Origin: Aplectana chamaeleonis
Lineage: Eukaryota; Nematoda; Chromadorea; Rhabditida; Cosmocercidae
DNA: 64,000 bases
Reading direction: 5' to 3'
Assembly: GCA_029168955.1 (NCBI GenBank)
Contig: JAPDOI010000137.1
Location: 703,501-767,500, forward strand
Numbering within the stretch: the first letter of the stretch is position 1; each line of letters opens with the position of its first letter. Of this stretch, positions 45,911-57,463 are shown piece by piece. The position numbers and the translations under genes were made by a program. The notes under the pieces were generated by a model. The model was not told the DNA's origin. It saw only the letters and a program-made list of their open reading frames with translations, and searched no databases.

Positions 45911-46187
45911 CCTCTAGATTTTTCGAAGAGAGGTTACGATTAGAATGAATGTTTCATCTTTTACCATCCAGATATTAGAGTCCATAATCAACAGACCTTA
46001 TGTTTTAATGGATACAGTCGCAGTATACGACAAGCAGTTTTTGGCCTTTTCGAAATTATTCTAGGTTTATATGCACAGCCGTTGCAATGCGCTTATGCTA
46101 CAGATAAGGAAAGTCCTTTATACGTCGTTCAGCTATAGTTCATCTGTTAACCCTGGACTATACTCTGTTCCGCTTCAGTTGGCACTA

Positions 46188-46617
46188 CTCTGGCAAATCG
46201 GAGGACTCTCCGCGTAGGACTCCCGATAGGAGAAAAGGAGCACAGACCTACGCGGAGTCATACGACAAGGTTCAGCGGGAGTACAGAATTGCGACGCTCG
46301 TTATGACGTCACTATTGCGATCGAGACACTAGCTAAAGGCACGGCGGGAGACTTCTATCGAGCAGCCGAACGATGAGAATCCAGACCCTCAGCGAAAGAC
46401 AATGCCTAACTAGACGAGACGCAGAGACAATCGACGCTACAACATAAACACAGACCCAGCAGGCAAATCGGGGGACTCTTCCGCAGAACCGTTTTCCCTC
46501 AGCGGGAATCCCGAACCGAGCGACGCCCACTTTTTTTATTAGTGACTCTCCCGCTGGGTGTTAGGCGGCAGACCCGCTCACAAAATTTCTGCGGGAGAGT
46601 CCCCCGATTTGCCAGAG
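46188..46617. mobile_element. 430-bp MITE with TA flanks
   Basis: TA + CTCTGGCAAATCGGAGGACT ... AGTCCCCCGATTTGCCAGAG + TA. A further internal copy of the end (GGCAAATCGGGGGACTCT) lies at about 46,461. TA duplication is typical of Tc1/mariner-derived elements. It ends about 300 bp upstream of the REEP start codon. Confidence 0.8.
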
Positions 46618-46919
46618 TACCTCGTTCCTTCACGCGTAAACTTGGAATGAACAAAGAATATGTGGCGTGGAACGCCATGATGTTCGCCCGAAAGGTTTCG
46701 AAAACATCTGTTTTCTCTGTGACTCATGTCGTCCCCATCCGCTTTATCAGGACCTCGCAACTATTAATTGCTGACACGTGTCCCCTTTCGTTTCTCTCAA
46801 TTCGCTATACGTATTTGGTTGTTTGTGATGCGATTTTTACAAATCAATGCATGTATTGGTGCTTCAGATTCGGCGACGGCAAGGCAGGCTCGGCGTGCAT
46901 TCGGTAACTCATTGTCATC

Positions 46920-49900
46920 ATGTCTGTGGTTCTATCGCGGGTAGTCACGTTAACAGCAGGCACTCTCTATCCTGCTTACAGGAGCTATAAGGCAAGCGGT
47001 TATTATTCAAACTTTCTTTTGCTTTTTTGTACTTTCATAAACTTTCTTTCTTGGAATAGGGTTCTTTAAGTTGCCTTTATAGACTACACAATTTTTTAAA
47101 TTCAGAAAAGTGTACCGTAATGGATGATGAAGACTTGATCATTGAATTACTGGAATGTTCGGTGGAAATGATCCCTGTGAACAAGCGCCCCTATGAATAC
47201 AATGCCGCGCTCCAATGCCACTCGTTCCCTGATTAAATATGACGCAATGACTCATGCGCAACCCTGAATCAGGTTCCCGTACTGCCCGCAACTCGCAGAC
47301 TCTGAAAGCTAGTTGCGAGAGTTTAAGGGCCACGCCCCCAACCTCTCGCACTGCGAGCAACTCGCAGAACTCTAGATGCCACCTTACGCCACCCCGCAGC
47401 CACCGTGTCGGTTAGCTTCGAGTTCCTCATTGTGCATATTTGTTCATTTTATCCTCATGGCAGAAAAAAAAGAAATAAGTACGTACAACTGATGGTGGTT
47501 TGCATCCAGGGTTGAGCAGGCCGTTGCGGCCGGTGACCAAAATTTTTCACGAACCTTCCCCCTTGGGATGAAAAATTTTTATGGGCAAGATTTTTACCAC
47601 CCCCCCCCTTTCAGATGAAGAAATGGTCGCGATGCAGCTCCTCCTCAATCTACATTTCCGAGTGGTTTAAAGATAAACCGCAATTTTTTCAAAAATTCTC
47701 CGAACCCCCCCCCAATTTTCACTTTTTCTCGAGAAATTTCTCAAATTTTTACTACCCTCCGTTGCGACCGATCGCAAGCCTGTCCAACCCTGTTTGCATC
47801 ATTCACTGCTGACCACTAGCGTTTTTGTATATTACGCGTACACACAGGAAATTACGAATATCTGAAAAATTTCCAGCAAAACTAACAAAACAATTAAAAC
47901 CTCTCAAAACCTTGAATGATGGTGCTGGCAGAGTTGAGATCATTCAAAATTTATTGAATACTATAGAGGATTGATTACTATCGTAAATCGGACGCAAAGA
48001 TTAGCAAAGAAGCTTAAAATCGGTATCAACTCGCAAACTCGCTTGAAAATCACAATCGACTCGCGCTAGTCGCCGCGAGTTCGGGATTTCCTCGACGGGT
48101 AAAGCTGCGGCCCCCCTCTCCATCGCAGCCTATAGGGCTCTGCAGAGTTGCAGCGACCGGCGGCACGCCGCCGAGCGAAAGGTTTGGGGCGTGGTTGAAA
48201 CCCGACGCGGCGTTGGCCATCAAGACCTCGCAGAGTTGCGGCGACGTTGTCGTCAGCATCGCGTTCTACCATTGCGTACGCCCTCACTGAATTGACGTCG
48301 TATTTTGCTTTCCTCGGTTTTTATTGCTTTGGTTTGATTCAGAACTTGAGAAAATGCCAATCAACAACTCCGAAAAAATGCATGACCAAGAAGCATTGAA
48401 AATAACAAAATTTGCGTTTAGTAGAGCGATGATGCCTTAACATAGAGATTTCGGGACAGTAAAATCAATACACGATTTGTGACAGTTGCTTGATAACTGT
48501 AGTACTGAGCCTTATTGGAACAAAACATCCTAAATAACGCTGGAAACAAAAAACAATTCGGGATAAAACTACGAAATTGTAGCTTGAAGTAAGCTTCATT
48601 CTCAATTTGAGCCTAAATAGATAAGAACGCAATTAGAAGATTGAATCCATGAAGTGAACAAAAATTATGTCGATGGAAATGGTCGAGACCATTTCCCGCC
48701 GCCTCTCGCTGACGGCGTCCCTCCGGGAGTCGCTACTGTCGCGGCGGCGAAAACACTGAGAGGTTACCGCGCCGCTGCTCCCGCGCGACATGTCCCCGCC
48801 GTCGTCCGTTGCGTGGCGTCCACCATTCTCCATCAATACCCCGCCGCTGCGAGACTCGCCGCGGTGCCACTCTGCAGAGGTCTTATGTGGTGCGGTCGCG
48901 TGCGCGGTCAAACTGCGTAGCGCTCCTCGCCCCTCATCATTGCTCGCTCGCTCGCAGGTTTGCCACTATGTCTTTTGAGTGGAAATGTGCTGGGAGAAAT
49001 GTTTGTTCAAAGCGTAGGGTTCCCATGTGAACGGCAGTTGGCCTGTTCAAACAGCGTTTGCAAATTACATGTAAATGTATTCAGCGAACTGTTTATTTCA
49101 CTTCTTTCGAAATTCCAACTTGCTGACGTCAACCTATGACTTACTGATTCATCGAGGCACCACCGATTATAAATTGGTAGAACGTTCTTTACGATTGTAA
49201 CCAGACATTTGAATGCTGCTCAGACCCGAAAAGCTTCGAAAACTCGCGTCCTAAACGATCAGCCTCATTCTTCCAAGTCGTACATGATAGAAACGCTCAA
49301 CCGAATCATAATGAAAAAAAAGAACGATAAGACCCTCAGAAAGTCGCGAGGTCATCATACCTCCATCTGTGTTTTCCTTCTTCCAGGGTCAAGCAGACCG
49401 TTGTCTCGGACTTTGACGGAGCTACGTCGCCTACGGTGTCTAAATTTTTTGAAAACGTCGAAAATTTCGGCAATTTCTTGAAAGAGTACAAAGCAGTTTT
49501 TACACACGTTTAAAAATAGCTTGAATCGTTTCCGTGTGTGTTTTCCAAATAACGCTTCGTTCCTGACACTAATGTCGAGCCTCGGTTGTTTTTCATTTCT
49601 CGCCCAAAAATTTTCGCGCCCCATATTCCATTTTTTATGATTTTTCGTCCCCTTTTTTGGTCCTGCGGGGCAGTGACAGCGGTAATCTGTTTGGAGGACA
49701 AGAATGAATTGAAAACGGGACGTTTTTGCAGACGTGGGACACCTGACCACGCCCATTTTTTTCGAGTTGTGGGAGCCGATTGCATCGAAGTACCCAGTTG
49801 AATAACTGCTATTACTAATAACTTTGAATGATAATACATATGTTCATTAATTACTAAAGGGAAACTGGGAAACATCCGTAAAATGTGAAAAGTATAAAAC

Positions 49901-52900
49901 GTAATGCGCAAACAGGGTTGAGCAGGGTTGCGTTTCGGCGCAATGTGAGGTCGCCAAAAATTTGGAAAATTTTTCGAGGCCAACATGAAATTCTACGTCA
50001 CGGTGGGTATACGGTGGTTCGGAAAAAGTATCAGATTTCAGTCAAATTTCTGTTCAGGAGTTATTCGATTGAATACAAATCTGATGTCTACTTTTCAGGA
50101 GGGGATCATAAAAATTTTCCAAATTTTGGTCAACAGGGAAGCCGTATCTCCGCCGAACATTGGCGCAATGACCTGCTCAACCCTGTGTGCAAATGATGTG
50201 TAAAGCAAAATGTATTGTCAGAAAGAGAACGAAACGAAAGAAGCGTTTCGAATTATGTCGCATTGGTCTCAGTGTATTCAAGAATGCTGGTCCGCCGAAA
50301 AATGGGCGGCGCCAAGCCCGTTTGCAATTGTGACCACAACGTTTGCGATAGCACCGAAAACGGGTGCAACGTCTTTGTGATCGCAGGCCTTGTATTCATG
50401 TGAGAAAGTTTGACATGAGGCTAGTTCCAATATTCCATCAGCATCGTTAAGCGGCCGTTCTCTCTCGAGGCTTCGGGTGGTGGAATGCGGGAGGGATGTT
50501 ACAAGAATCTCTGAGAGAAGAGTTGAAGTTTGTGGTAGGATTGTGAACATTTCGGTTTAGAAACGATAGTTTTGTGGGGGGTCATAAAATGTTGAAAAAA
50601 AGCGCCATAGGGAGGAATCGTAGCTTCGCAGAGCTTCGAGACATCGGCCCACGCGAGCCTATCCATCAGATATTCTTTTGCGAGCAAATCCAGATTCTGG
50701 ATTTAACGCGGTTGATCGTAAAAACCTCGTACTGGTTTTTTTTTGACGAGAGGGTGTCGTGAAAATTTTATACATTTCACGACAATTTCTGTGATCAAAG
50801 ACGGTCGTAGCTCCGCCACGGTCGATCACAATGTCGCACTGAACCATGTTCTGCGCTGTAGTGCGTTGGAAAAGTTTTTGGGTTTCCCTACCAGACATCC
50901 GTGAAGGCGTTTTTCAAAGGGGTTTGTCGATTGAGGATTCGAGGCAAGTACGATGTTTTTTTTTTATTTCCAATGAACATTTTTTTCCTTTATAAAAATT
51001 TATTGGGGAACACCGTTCACGCCAAGTTCGCTTCAACTGTGGCCGAAGCAATTATAAATACAGGTTCGAGATTTATTTCGTTGAGCAGATTAGTCTTTCA
51101 GTTTCGGGTAAATCACGGTGACATTTTGGGTTGTAGAGCCTAGTTTTTCAACTATATTACTGCACAGTGGCCATGAAATTCCGATATTTGATTGAGTGTT
51201 GCAAACGCCGTCCCTCTGTAAGGATTTGTTCATGATCTCGAATCGTATCGCCAAACTTTATCGGAAATTGGGGAACCGGAAGTTGAAAAAATGATTAAAG
51301 TGTAGTAGTGTAGGCATAACCTATTTTCTGCCACATGTGAGGCGGTTTTGTGTAGGGCCAAGCGTTATGGTAAATCGTGAATTCTGCCTGGATACAGTCG
51401 GCGCGGAACGCACTGATACTTTACTTTCCCCACTGAAGGTTGGCGCAAACTCGGTGCGCGTAGGTTATAACAATCGCTTCGGAGTTTGCGCCAACCCTTT
51501 TATAGGAAGCGCAAAGTATCAATATCGTAGAATCATCATAGAAGAACTGACAATGGCCTCAGTTTCTCCCAGTGATATCAACACGCAGCCGAATGCGAAG
51601 ATCGTCGTCAACGCTCCATACGATTACAAGCACACCTACCACATCAAGATCATCAACGTCTCTGTAAAACGTATCGGATGTGCAATCAAGACCGCCAATA
51701 TGAAAAGGTTGGGAGTCGATCCTGTCTGTGGTGTGCTCGACCCCAAGGAAGCCACCATCATGGCTGTCTCCTGTGATACGTTCAACTACGGACAAGAGGA
51801 CACCAACAATGACCGTATCATCATCGAATGGTGGGACATCCCCGATGGAGCCGCCAAGCAGTTCCGACGCGAGGGGTTTTAAGAAGATTGTCTGGTGCGC
51901 AGGAAGATTCTCCCGATTGAGTGCAACCCTTGCGAGACCAGTTCTAGTATTTGTATGATCCACGCCGACTGTACGATGTTTTATTTCCCGAATAGAGTCT
52001 ATGAGTCGGACATTGGTTATCAGGATGAAGCGGGCCGTTTTGTCGAACCACAGCGGAGTTGCGACCTTCCGTGCCCATCAATTTTTTCGAAACCAAAATT
52101 ACGCTTCGTAACAATAAACTAACTCAAAGCAGCAGACCCGGAAATTTCTAGGGGTATCGAAAAAAATTGGACATCTCCAAATTTTTTTTGTCGCAGAGCG
52201 GGGTTTAGCTTCACCGAGGTATATATACAACGCTCCGGTGAATCCTGGTTTCAATCAGTCTTCTCATTTATATTACTTTTAGGCTATTCGAACGAAGGAT
52301 GTGCGAGAATACGTGAAATGGATGATGTACTGGATCGTTTTTGCGCTGTACACATTTCTAGAAACGCTAGCGGATATTTTCATTTCATTCTGGTTTCCAT
52401 TCTACTATCAGTTAAAGATAGTTTTCGTATTTTGGTTGTTGAGTCCGTGGACTAAAGGCGCGTCTATACTGTACAGAAAGGTTAGTTGTCTAGCTGTACT
52501 TTTGCATGTTAGTTTAGCGTGGTGTGTACATCTTTTTCATACTCCGCCAACGCGTAGCTAAATGCCTCACACGGAAACCAGAGATGCCCAGGGTTTCGGT
52601 GGCATCTAGTCTAATTTTGACACGAGAATTTACGTAAACTACGGAAAGTTTAGCCTTATTTGGTGAAATTTTAGCTACAGCGCCCGCATATTCTACGTAA
52701 ATTCTCGCTACGGCACCTGCATATTCTACGCTTATTCTCGTTGCAGCACTCGGTCGATCGACCCACCCTGTCTTGATCCGTACTAGAAAGACGATCCCCG
52801 CTGCGATCGACCGCATCGCCGTTTCTTCCCCACGGCCTGCAGCATACCAGCGGCCAAAATTATCCCTTGCGTTGCAGTGAGCGACACGGTGTCACCCTCC

Positions 52901-55859
52901 ACGACCACCCAGAGAGTGTCAAGTTATTCGTGGGTTGACTGGGCCAGGACTGATTGAACGGCATCCCTGCGTTCCGCGTAGCCAACGCGGGTTAAGATTG
53001 CATTTCAACACAGCCTGTCGCTAAATCCGTAGATTCTCGCTACAAAATTATAGCGAGAATATACGGGTTTAGCGTCAGAGAGAACAATGGCTCGAACGAC
53101 ACAAGAATATGCGGGTTTTAGCTATCGTAGCTAAAACCCTTAAATTCTCGCTACATGGAATGGGGCGGCGTTTCAGGCCGCGCCCTCGGAGGCATCTAGC
53201 TACGCATTGGCAGAGTAGGCAATCATGTCAGGTCATCGATTTTTGTCGCTGTAATCTCAAAGTACACCCCGTTTATTTCTAGTGCAAACACTTATCATTT
53301 TGCAGTGGATTCATCCAACTCTGACGAAACATGAAGAGGATATCGATGCATTGTTGGAGCAAGCCAAGTCTGAAAGCTACAACCAAGTGGGCAGTTCATA
53401 CATATTTGAATTTGATTTACCATGCTGCAGTTTTGACATCGCAACACAAGATTTCTGCTTCCACGAGATTTCTGAGTAGCTAAGTGGGAGCGCCACTAGG
53501 CTCCGGTGACTGACTGCGATAGGGCGCTCCCTCCGGAATTAGCCCTTCTGGTTTGAGCGCCCTATCGCAGTCAGTCACCTGAGCCTAGTGGCGCTCCCAC
53601 TTGGCTACTCAGGAAACGTTCACCGAAGCTCATTAACTCCTTCCAGCACGATGGGGTGGTTTCCTCTCCCCCCTCTCTCCGAAAAAAAAAATCATATCTT
53701 CTTTCCTTTCGCTTGGGCAGCTCCAAAAAATGTTCAGGTTTATCTATTACAACAGGTTAGGTGAAGGGTATGAGACGTTACGCGGTGAGATGTGTGCATG
53801 CAGAATAGTTAATTGGAAGGGGTTGCGCATAATCTTCCAGCCAAGTGTTATTCGCCGCTCGAAAACGCGATTCATTTTCTATCTGATTCCTTCCACTTCG
53901 AGGAAGCCATGGCGGTTGTGGAAGTATTTGCTGAATTCTCCAGTATTCAGAATCTTTGGGTGTTTCTATTCTTTGAGGCTAATCTTGAAAGTTGCTAAAG
54001 TTGATTGAGCACTTGAACCTTCATGGGCAGGGTAATAGCGTTCGCAGCAAATCTTGACGAAGTGTGATTATCGATTTTTCGTAAATTTTGTGAGTTTTCA
54101 ACCTCGACCTTTCCTGCCTTATCCAGCCTGTTATGGCCGCGAAACCGCAAACGTAATTCTTGTGGACAAGTACCTACTCAATAATGTTTTTTCTGTCAAA
54201 TACCGATCATTCTCCGAAAATAGGTTTTTGTCATTTTTTTTTTCAGAAAAACAACTCGATGATTGATGAAAGAAATACTACTGGGTACGGACCTGTCCAT
54301 AATTATTAACGTTGAATTTTCGCCGCTAAGACTAAATTTGCAAAAATACCAAAGGAATGAATGTGACGAAAATGAAGATCAGATACAACCCACTCTCTGA
54401 ACGAGCAGAGTCAGCAGCCGAGAATTCCAATGGTTAAAAAACCATTGCAGTGTTAACTTATATGTACTGTTTAGGGGTGATAAACCAGTAGCTGGGTTGA
54501 GCGCAGGACGATTCTTCCCTATCCTCAGCTAATCATTCACATCTAACCACTTGCTGAACCTCAACTATGTCTCACCTCTTCGGATGATCTATTGACAAAA
54601 AAAACGAAGTTTGAAATCTACAAAATTCGTGAACAAATCAAAGATTACTCCCCGGCGAGACTTTTGAGCGTACGCTATTACCTAGTTTTGAGAAGGTTCA
54701 ACTGTTCCACCAATTTGGGCAGCTTTGATAGACTGCCGCAGAATAAATAAACAGAAGCAATTGAAGATATTTTGTAGTGAATGTTTCCACTTAATTTAAA
54801 CATAATGTCGGCATGGATTCTAATTAGACTTCGCGTTCACTATTGAAGGTTGTTGCAAACTCGATGCCATACGCTATAACAGATGTGCACCGAGTTTGCG
54901 CCAACCTCCAATGGGGAACGCAAAGTCTCATGAGCATGAGACAAAATTGAAAAGCACTCCCCGAGAGTTAGTACGGCAAGGAGTGTACTGTTAATTATAC
55001 AAAATGGAAAACACTACAATTTTTTTTCAAAATTTCAGGCACGAAATTGGGCAAAATTTCGCCCTGGGGACATGAAATTTGTCGTCATTTTCGAGAAATT
55101 TCGGACTAGGGGGGGGAGCGCAGCTCCATAGAGTTACGAGACAACAGCCTGCTTGACCCTTAGTCCAAGAAACACCAGCTTTTTTTTCAAAGTGGAGATA
55201 AGAGTTGAATACAAAATAATTTGTGGTTTAGAACGGCATATCACACCTGCCCAAAAGATCGGCCCTGAAGGTTAAAAGTTGATGAAGTCGTGAAGTCGTA
55301 TGACAGGAAACGTTTGACTTGATATAATATAACGAAAATTTTGGTACGGGTCTAGAATTTCCGAAAAAGGTCGTGGCCGCCATCATTTTTTGTTTTTAGC
55401 TCGTTCGGTTGGGTAGTCGTAGCTTGCTATGTGCGCGTGATATTGTCGCTGAAGCTGCATTGCGAGGTCAAGCTCAACTTGTAAACCAGCTGCAAAGGTA
55501 AATTTACTGCCAGTTTTTTTTATCATTTCCGAGTGTCTGGATTGTTTATCTAGGTCATACAGTGCCAATGACGTTAATCGAGAACGCGAGATAGAACCGC
55601 GAAAACGGATTGAGGTTGAAGGGATAGAGGAGATTGAAGATGAAGTCAGCGATCAGGAGAGGGCAGCTAGCCGTCATGAGGCCGGCGATGACGAGGTATG
55701 AGAGAGCACCTTATATTTATATGGCTGTTGACTCACACTCTGTTATTATAGGCACCTAGGCGTCGTAAGAATCGTTCACGATCTCGATCTCGTACATTGG
55801 AAGGAGGTGAGCATGCGTATAATACGATGCCACGAAGGAGTCAACGACGACAATATTGA
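46920..55859 (+). CDS. REEP1-4-type receptor expression-enhancing protein (six exons)
   Basis: REEP/TB2-DP1-HVA22 proteins insert hairpins into the ER membrane, shape tubules and, in the REEP1-4 branch, link ER to microtubules. Exons: 46,920-46,991; 52,283-52,480; 53,306-53,386; 55,400-55,497; 55,554-55,695; 55,752-55,859. They join in frame to 232 codons. Residues 1-24 hold the N-terminal segment ending [11 protein letters not shown]. Residues 25-90 hold [22 protein letters not shown] and [15 protein letters not shown], the family core with hydrophobic hairpin stretches at about 36-59 and 65-80. Residues 91-117 hold [12 protein letters not shown]. Residues 118-149 hold [10 protein letters not shown] and VNQLQ. 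Then follow RSYSAND, an acidic stretch (about 170-185) and an Arg/Ser-rich tail (about 200-211). Intron 1 starts GC, not GT. Introns 4 and 5 are 56 nt. Two in-frame acceptors 9 nt apart precede exon 5; the first (55,554) fits the family better. The exon junctions are inferred from family alignment, not from transcripts. No clear AATAAA signal is seen. Confidence 0.92.
47507..47792. mobile_element. 286-bp hAT-like MITE, perfect 8-bp duplication
   Basis: CAGGGTTGAGCAGGCCGTTG ... GCCTGTCCAACCCTG flanked by TTTGCATC on both sides (47,499-47,506 and 47,793-47,800). It lies in REEP intron 1. Confidence 0.93.
49913..50185. mobile_element. 273-bp hAT-like MITE
   Basis: CAGGGTTGAGCAGGG ... GACCTGCTCAACCCTG. 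Flanks TGCGCAAA (49,905-49,912) and TGTGCAAA (50,186-50,193), 7 of 8 identical. It lies in REEP intron 1. A solo related left end (CAGGGTCAAGCAGACCGTTG) is at 49,384. Confidence 0.88.
51416..51521. mobile_element. 106-bp fold-back MITE just upstream of the MSP copy
   Basis: GATACTTT ... GGTTGGCGCAAACTCGGTGC pairs with CGGAGTTTGCGCCAACCC ... GCGCAAAGTATC. Related copies: 54,827-54,927, and a half copy at about 32,119. Its right end lies 31 bp before the MSP ATG. Confidence 0.82.
51553..51930 (+). pseudogene. Major sperm protein (MSP) pseudogene, premature stop
   Basis: MSPs are nematode-specific cytoskeletal and signalling proteins of amoeboid sperm, about 126-127 residues long. This intronless frame opens [19 protein letters not shown] and carries the family core ([55 protein letters not shown]-like [12 protein letters not shown]). 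It stops with TAA at codon 110 (51,880-51,882). Beyond the stop the same frame still matches the family C-terminus ([12 protein letters not shown]) to 51,930. There the expected stop codon reads TGC, and an unrelated tail runs on to 52,122. Trp is Gly before the stop and the terminal Tyr is Cys. The copy therefore lacks the last beta strand and is probably non-functional. Lack of an intron could mean a retrocopy, but C. elegans MSP genes are also intronless. It lies inside REEP intron 1, same strand. Confidence 0.9.
53019..53139. repeat. Two adjacent palindromes in REEP intron 2
   Basis: First, 53,019-53,074: arms CGCTAAATCCGTAGATTCTC + GCTA and the inverse, 22 of 24 bp paired. Second, 53,113-53,139: GGGTTTTAGCTA, TCG loop, TAGCTAAAACCC, perfect. 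ATTCTCGCTAC-type words recur across 52,680-53,155, so the stretch is probably a decayed fold-back element. Confidence 0.8.
53472..53612. repeat. Near-perfect 58-bp-arm fold-back in REEP intron 3
   Basis: Arms 53,472-53,529 and 53,555-53,612 (CTGAGTAGCTAAGTGGGAGC ... GCTCCCACTTGGCTACTCAG) pair at 56 of 58 positions around a 25-nt loop. It starts 85 bp after exon 3. Probably a MITE; no clear target duplication. Confidence 0.92.
53700..54270. other. Remainder of REEP intron 3, unassigned open frame
   Basis: A plus-strand frame ending [15 protein letters not shown]...[14 protein letters not shown]...[13 protein letters not shown] (about 53,813-53,998) stays open for about 60 codons. I recognise no family. 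It is probably chance or a decayed insertion. Confidence 0.2.
54827..54927. mobile_element. 101-bp fold-back MITE, same family as 51,416
   Basis: GACTTCGCGTTC ... GGTTGTTGCAAACTCG pairs with CGAGTTTGCGCCAACC ... GAACGCAAAGTC. It lies in REEP intron 3. Confidence 0.8.
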
Positions 55860-56514
55860 ATCGGTCTAACCAGTTGGGCAGCGTCCCTATTCTGCTTCAG
55901 TCGGGTAGAAGCGGTGCCACCAACCACTTCACATACGCAGTTCCTTTGGAATGGGAATGTAGGGGACCTCTCATTTGAGACCCTCTGTGCGGTTTCCGCC
56001 TCAGTCTCCTAATTGTTGTTATTTTTATGCAATTACGCAAGTTTGTATAATTTTGCTGTACCTTTCATGGCTGCCGATCTGACTGTGAACAGTTCATACC
56101 AATCAATGGTGAAAATGAGATATGAGTCGAAGTTCGCGGTAGATTTCATCTCCTAGGGGGAGGGGTATCTGAGAACCTGTTCTTGCAAAAACATTCCGGT
56201 CTACGCAAAAAAAACATTCAGGTCTTTGAAAAATGCAAAATTATTTTTGAATTTTGCCAGGAATGAGGTAGTACTCCGAATTTGTTTTTATTTATTATTG
56301 TTGGTATTTGTTCTCTAGCGTAGACCTAAGTAAACAGCAGGCTAGAGGTTTTCGGCCAAAAATTGAGCCCTCTTCAGTTTTCAATTTTTTAATTTTTTCA
56401 GTGGGTATTTCAAACGAAATTAAGCGCGTAACAATAAAGCGTTCTGTTGACAGAGCTCATTTTTAGATGAATGAACTTCATGTGGTAAATTTGAATTATT
56501 TCGTGGGTCGTAAG
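55860..56514. other. Downstream of REEP: 3' UTR or intergenic
   Basis: Begins directly after the TGA at 55,857-55,859. No gene is recognised; the 3' UTR extent is unknown. Confidence 0.4.
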
Positions 56515-56887
56515 CAGGGATGAGCGTAATTTTTTTCCGAATTTCCGAAATAAGAACAACCTCAATTTCGGTAACCGGAACGCCGAAAACCATGGGAAAT
56601 TCGTTCAGCGAAATTCTCAACCCTTCCCTGGTGACTGTGCCTACCAAAACACTTGAATTTATCCCTGTTTATTGAATAATTTTCATGTGAATTCAATCAG
56701 CCCTCGCTTCGTAAAAAGTTAAGACAGACTTCGAATTCGAATTTAGTGTCAAAACAAACCCTTAGGGATTTGGCAAGGCAAATTGAAAAAATTCTAATCT
56801 TGAGGTAATTCACGATTTCTTCCGCATAATCAGGTTTTTTTTTTGGAAATCGGAAGGCCAAAACCCATCGGAATTCCGCCCATCCCG
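56515..56887. mobile_element. Candidate hAT-like MITE, degenerate
   Basis: Left CAGGGATGAGCGTAATTT; right GGAATTCCGCCCATCCCG, pairing with mismatches. Flanks GTCGTAAG and GTCGAAGG agree at 6 of 8 positions. The right terminal base is lost or altered. Confidence 0.5.
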
Positions 56888-56889
56888 GT

Positions 56890-57453
56890 CGAAGGGCATC
56901 AGCGCTCAGCAAATATCCTGTTTGCAATATCCTTAATTGATTTCAGATAACCCTATTTTTGAAGGTTTCCGGTTTCCGTTGTTTTGAGCCAAAAGAACAC
57001 CTCTAAATGCGGAAATCAATCGGAGAATTCAAATGTAGCCTCTTTAGTTTAATTCTGTCAAAAGCTCAAAAATTACATGAAACTCACGATTTCCTGTTAT
57101 TTTGAATTTGCGTTTTCCTATCTGGAAAAAAGTCATTCAGATTCCTGACTTTCGAAAGTATCAAGAAAATCGGCTCAACTTTAATGTGAATTATGATAGC
57201 CATCGAATGTGCGCGTGCTGCATCGCGTAGTCAGAAGTATGAACACGGCTTCATTCGTCGACGCAACGCAGCACGCGCGCGTGGAGTTTCTTCCGTATAT
57301 TTCACAGATCACTAGATTGGTGGTCTGTAATGCAGAATTGTTTCATGATGCGTAGGGTAGATACCTAGTGTAGACGTTGAGTGATATATTAGCTGTAGCA
57401 GGTGTGAGGTAAGTAGCGTAGTCCTAATAAAAACGGAAATTTCGCAGGTATGC
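56890..57453. other. Intergenic DNA with a small inverted repeat
   Basis: Inverted GCGCGTGCTGC / GCAGCACGCGC words lie at about 57,212-57,278. Otherwise nothing recognised. Confidence 0.4.
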
Positions 57454-57463
57454 GTACCGAGTG

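Larger units (their letters stand above)
46992..52282 (+). other. 5.3-kb GC-AG first intron of the REEP gene
   Basis: Donor AAG|GCAAGC and acceptor TATTACTTTTAG. GC donors normally have a strong AG|GCAAG context, as here. The intron contains two hAT-like MITEs, a fold-back MITE and an MSP pseudogene, plus GC-rich unrecognised sequence around 48,060-48,260 and 48,690-48,960. Confidence 0.8.

Noticed and set aside
46542..46907. 121-codon frame just upstream of the REEP start
   Set aside because: It begins inside the TA-flanked MITE, shows no domain and is not joined to the REEP frame.
51337..51552. N-terminal extension of the MSP frame upstream of 51,553
   Set aside because: The open frame continues upstream through a MITE (51,416-51,521). 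MSPs start at the MAS/MAQ residue found at 51,553.
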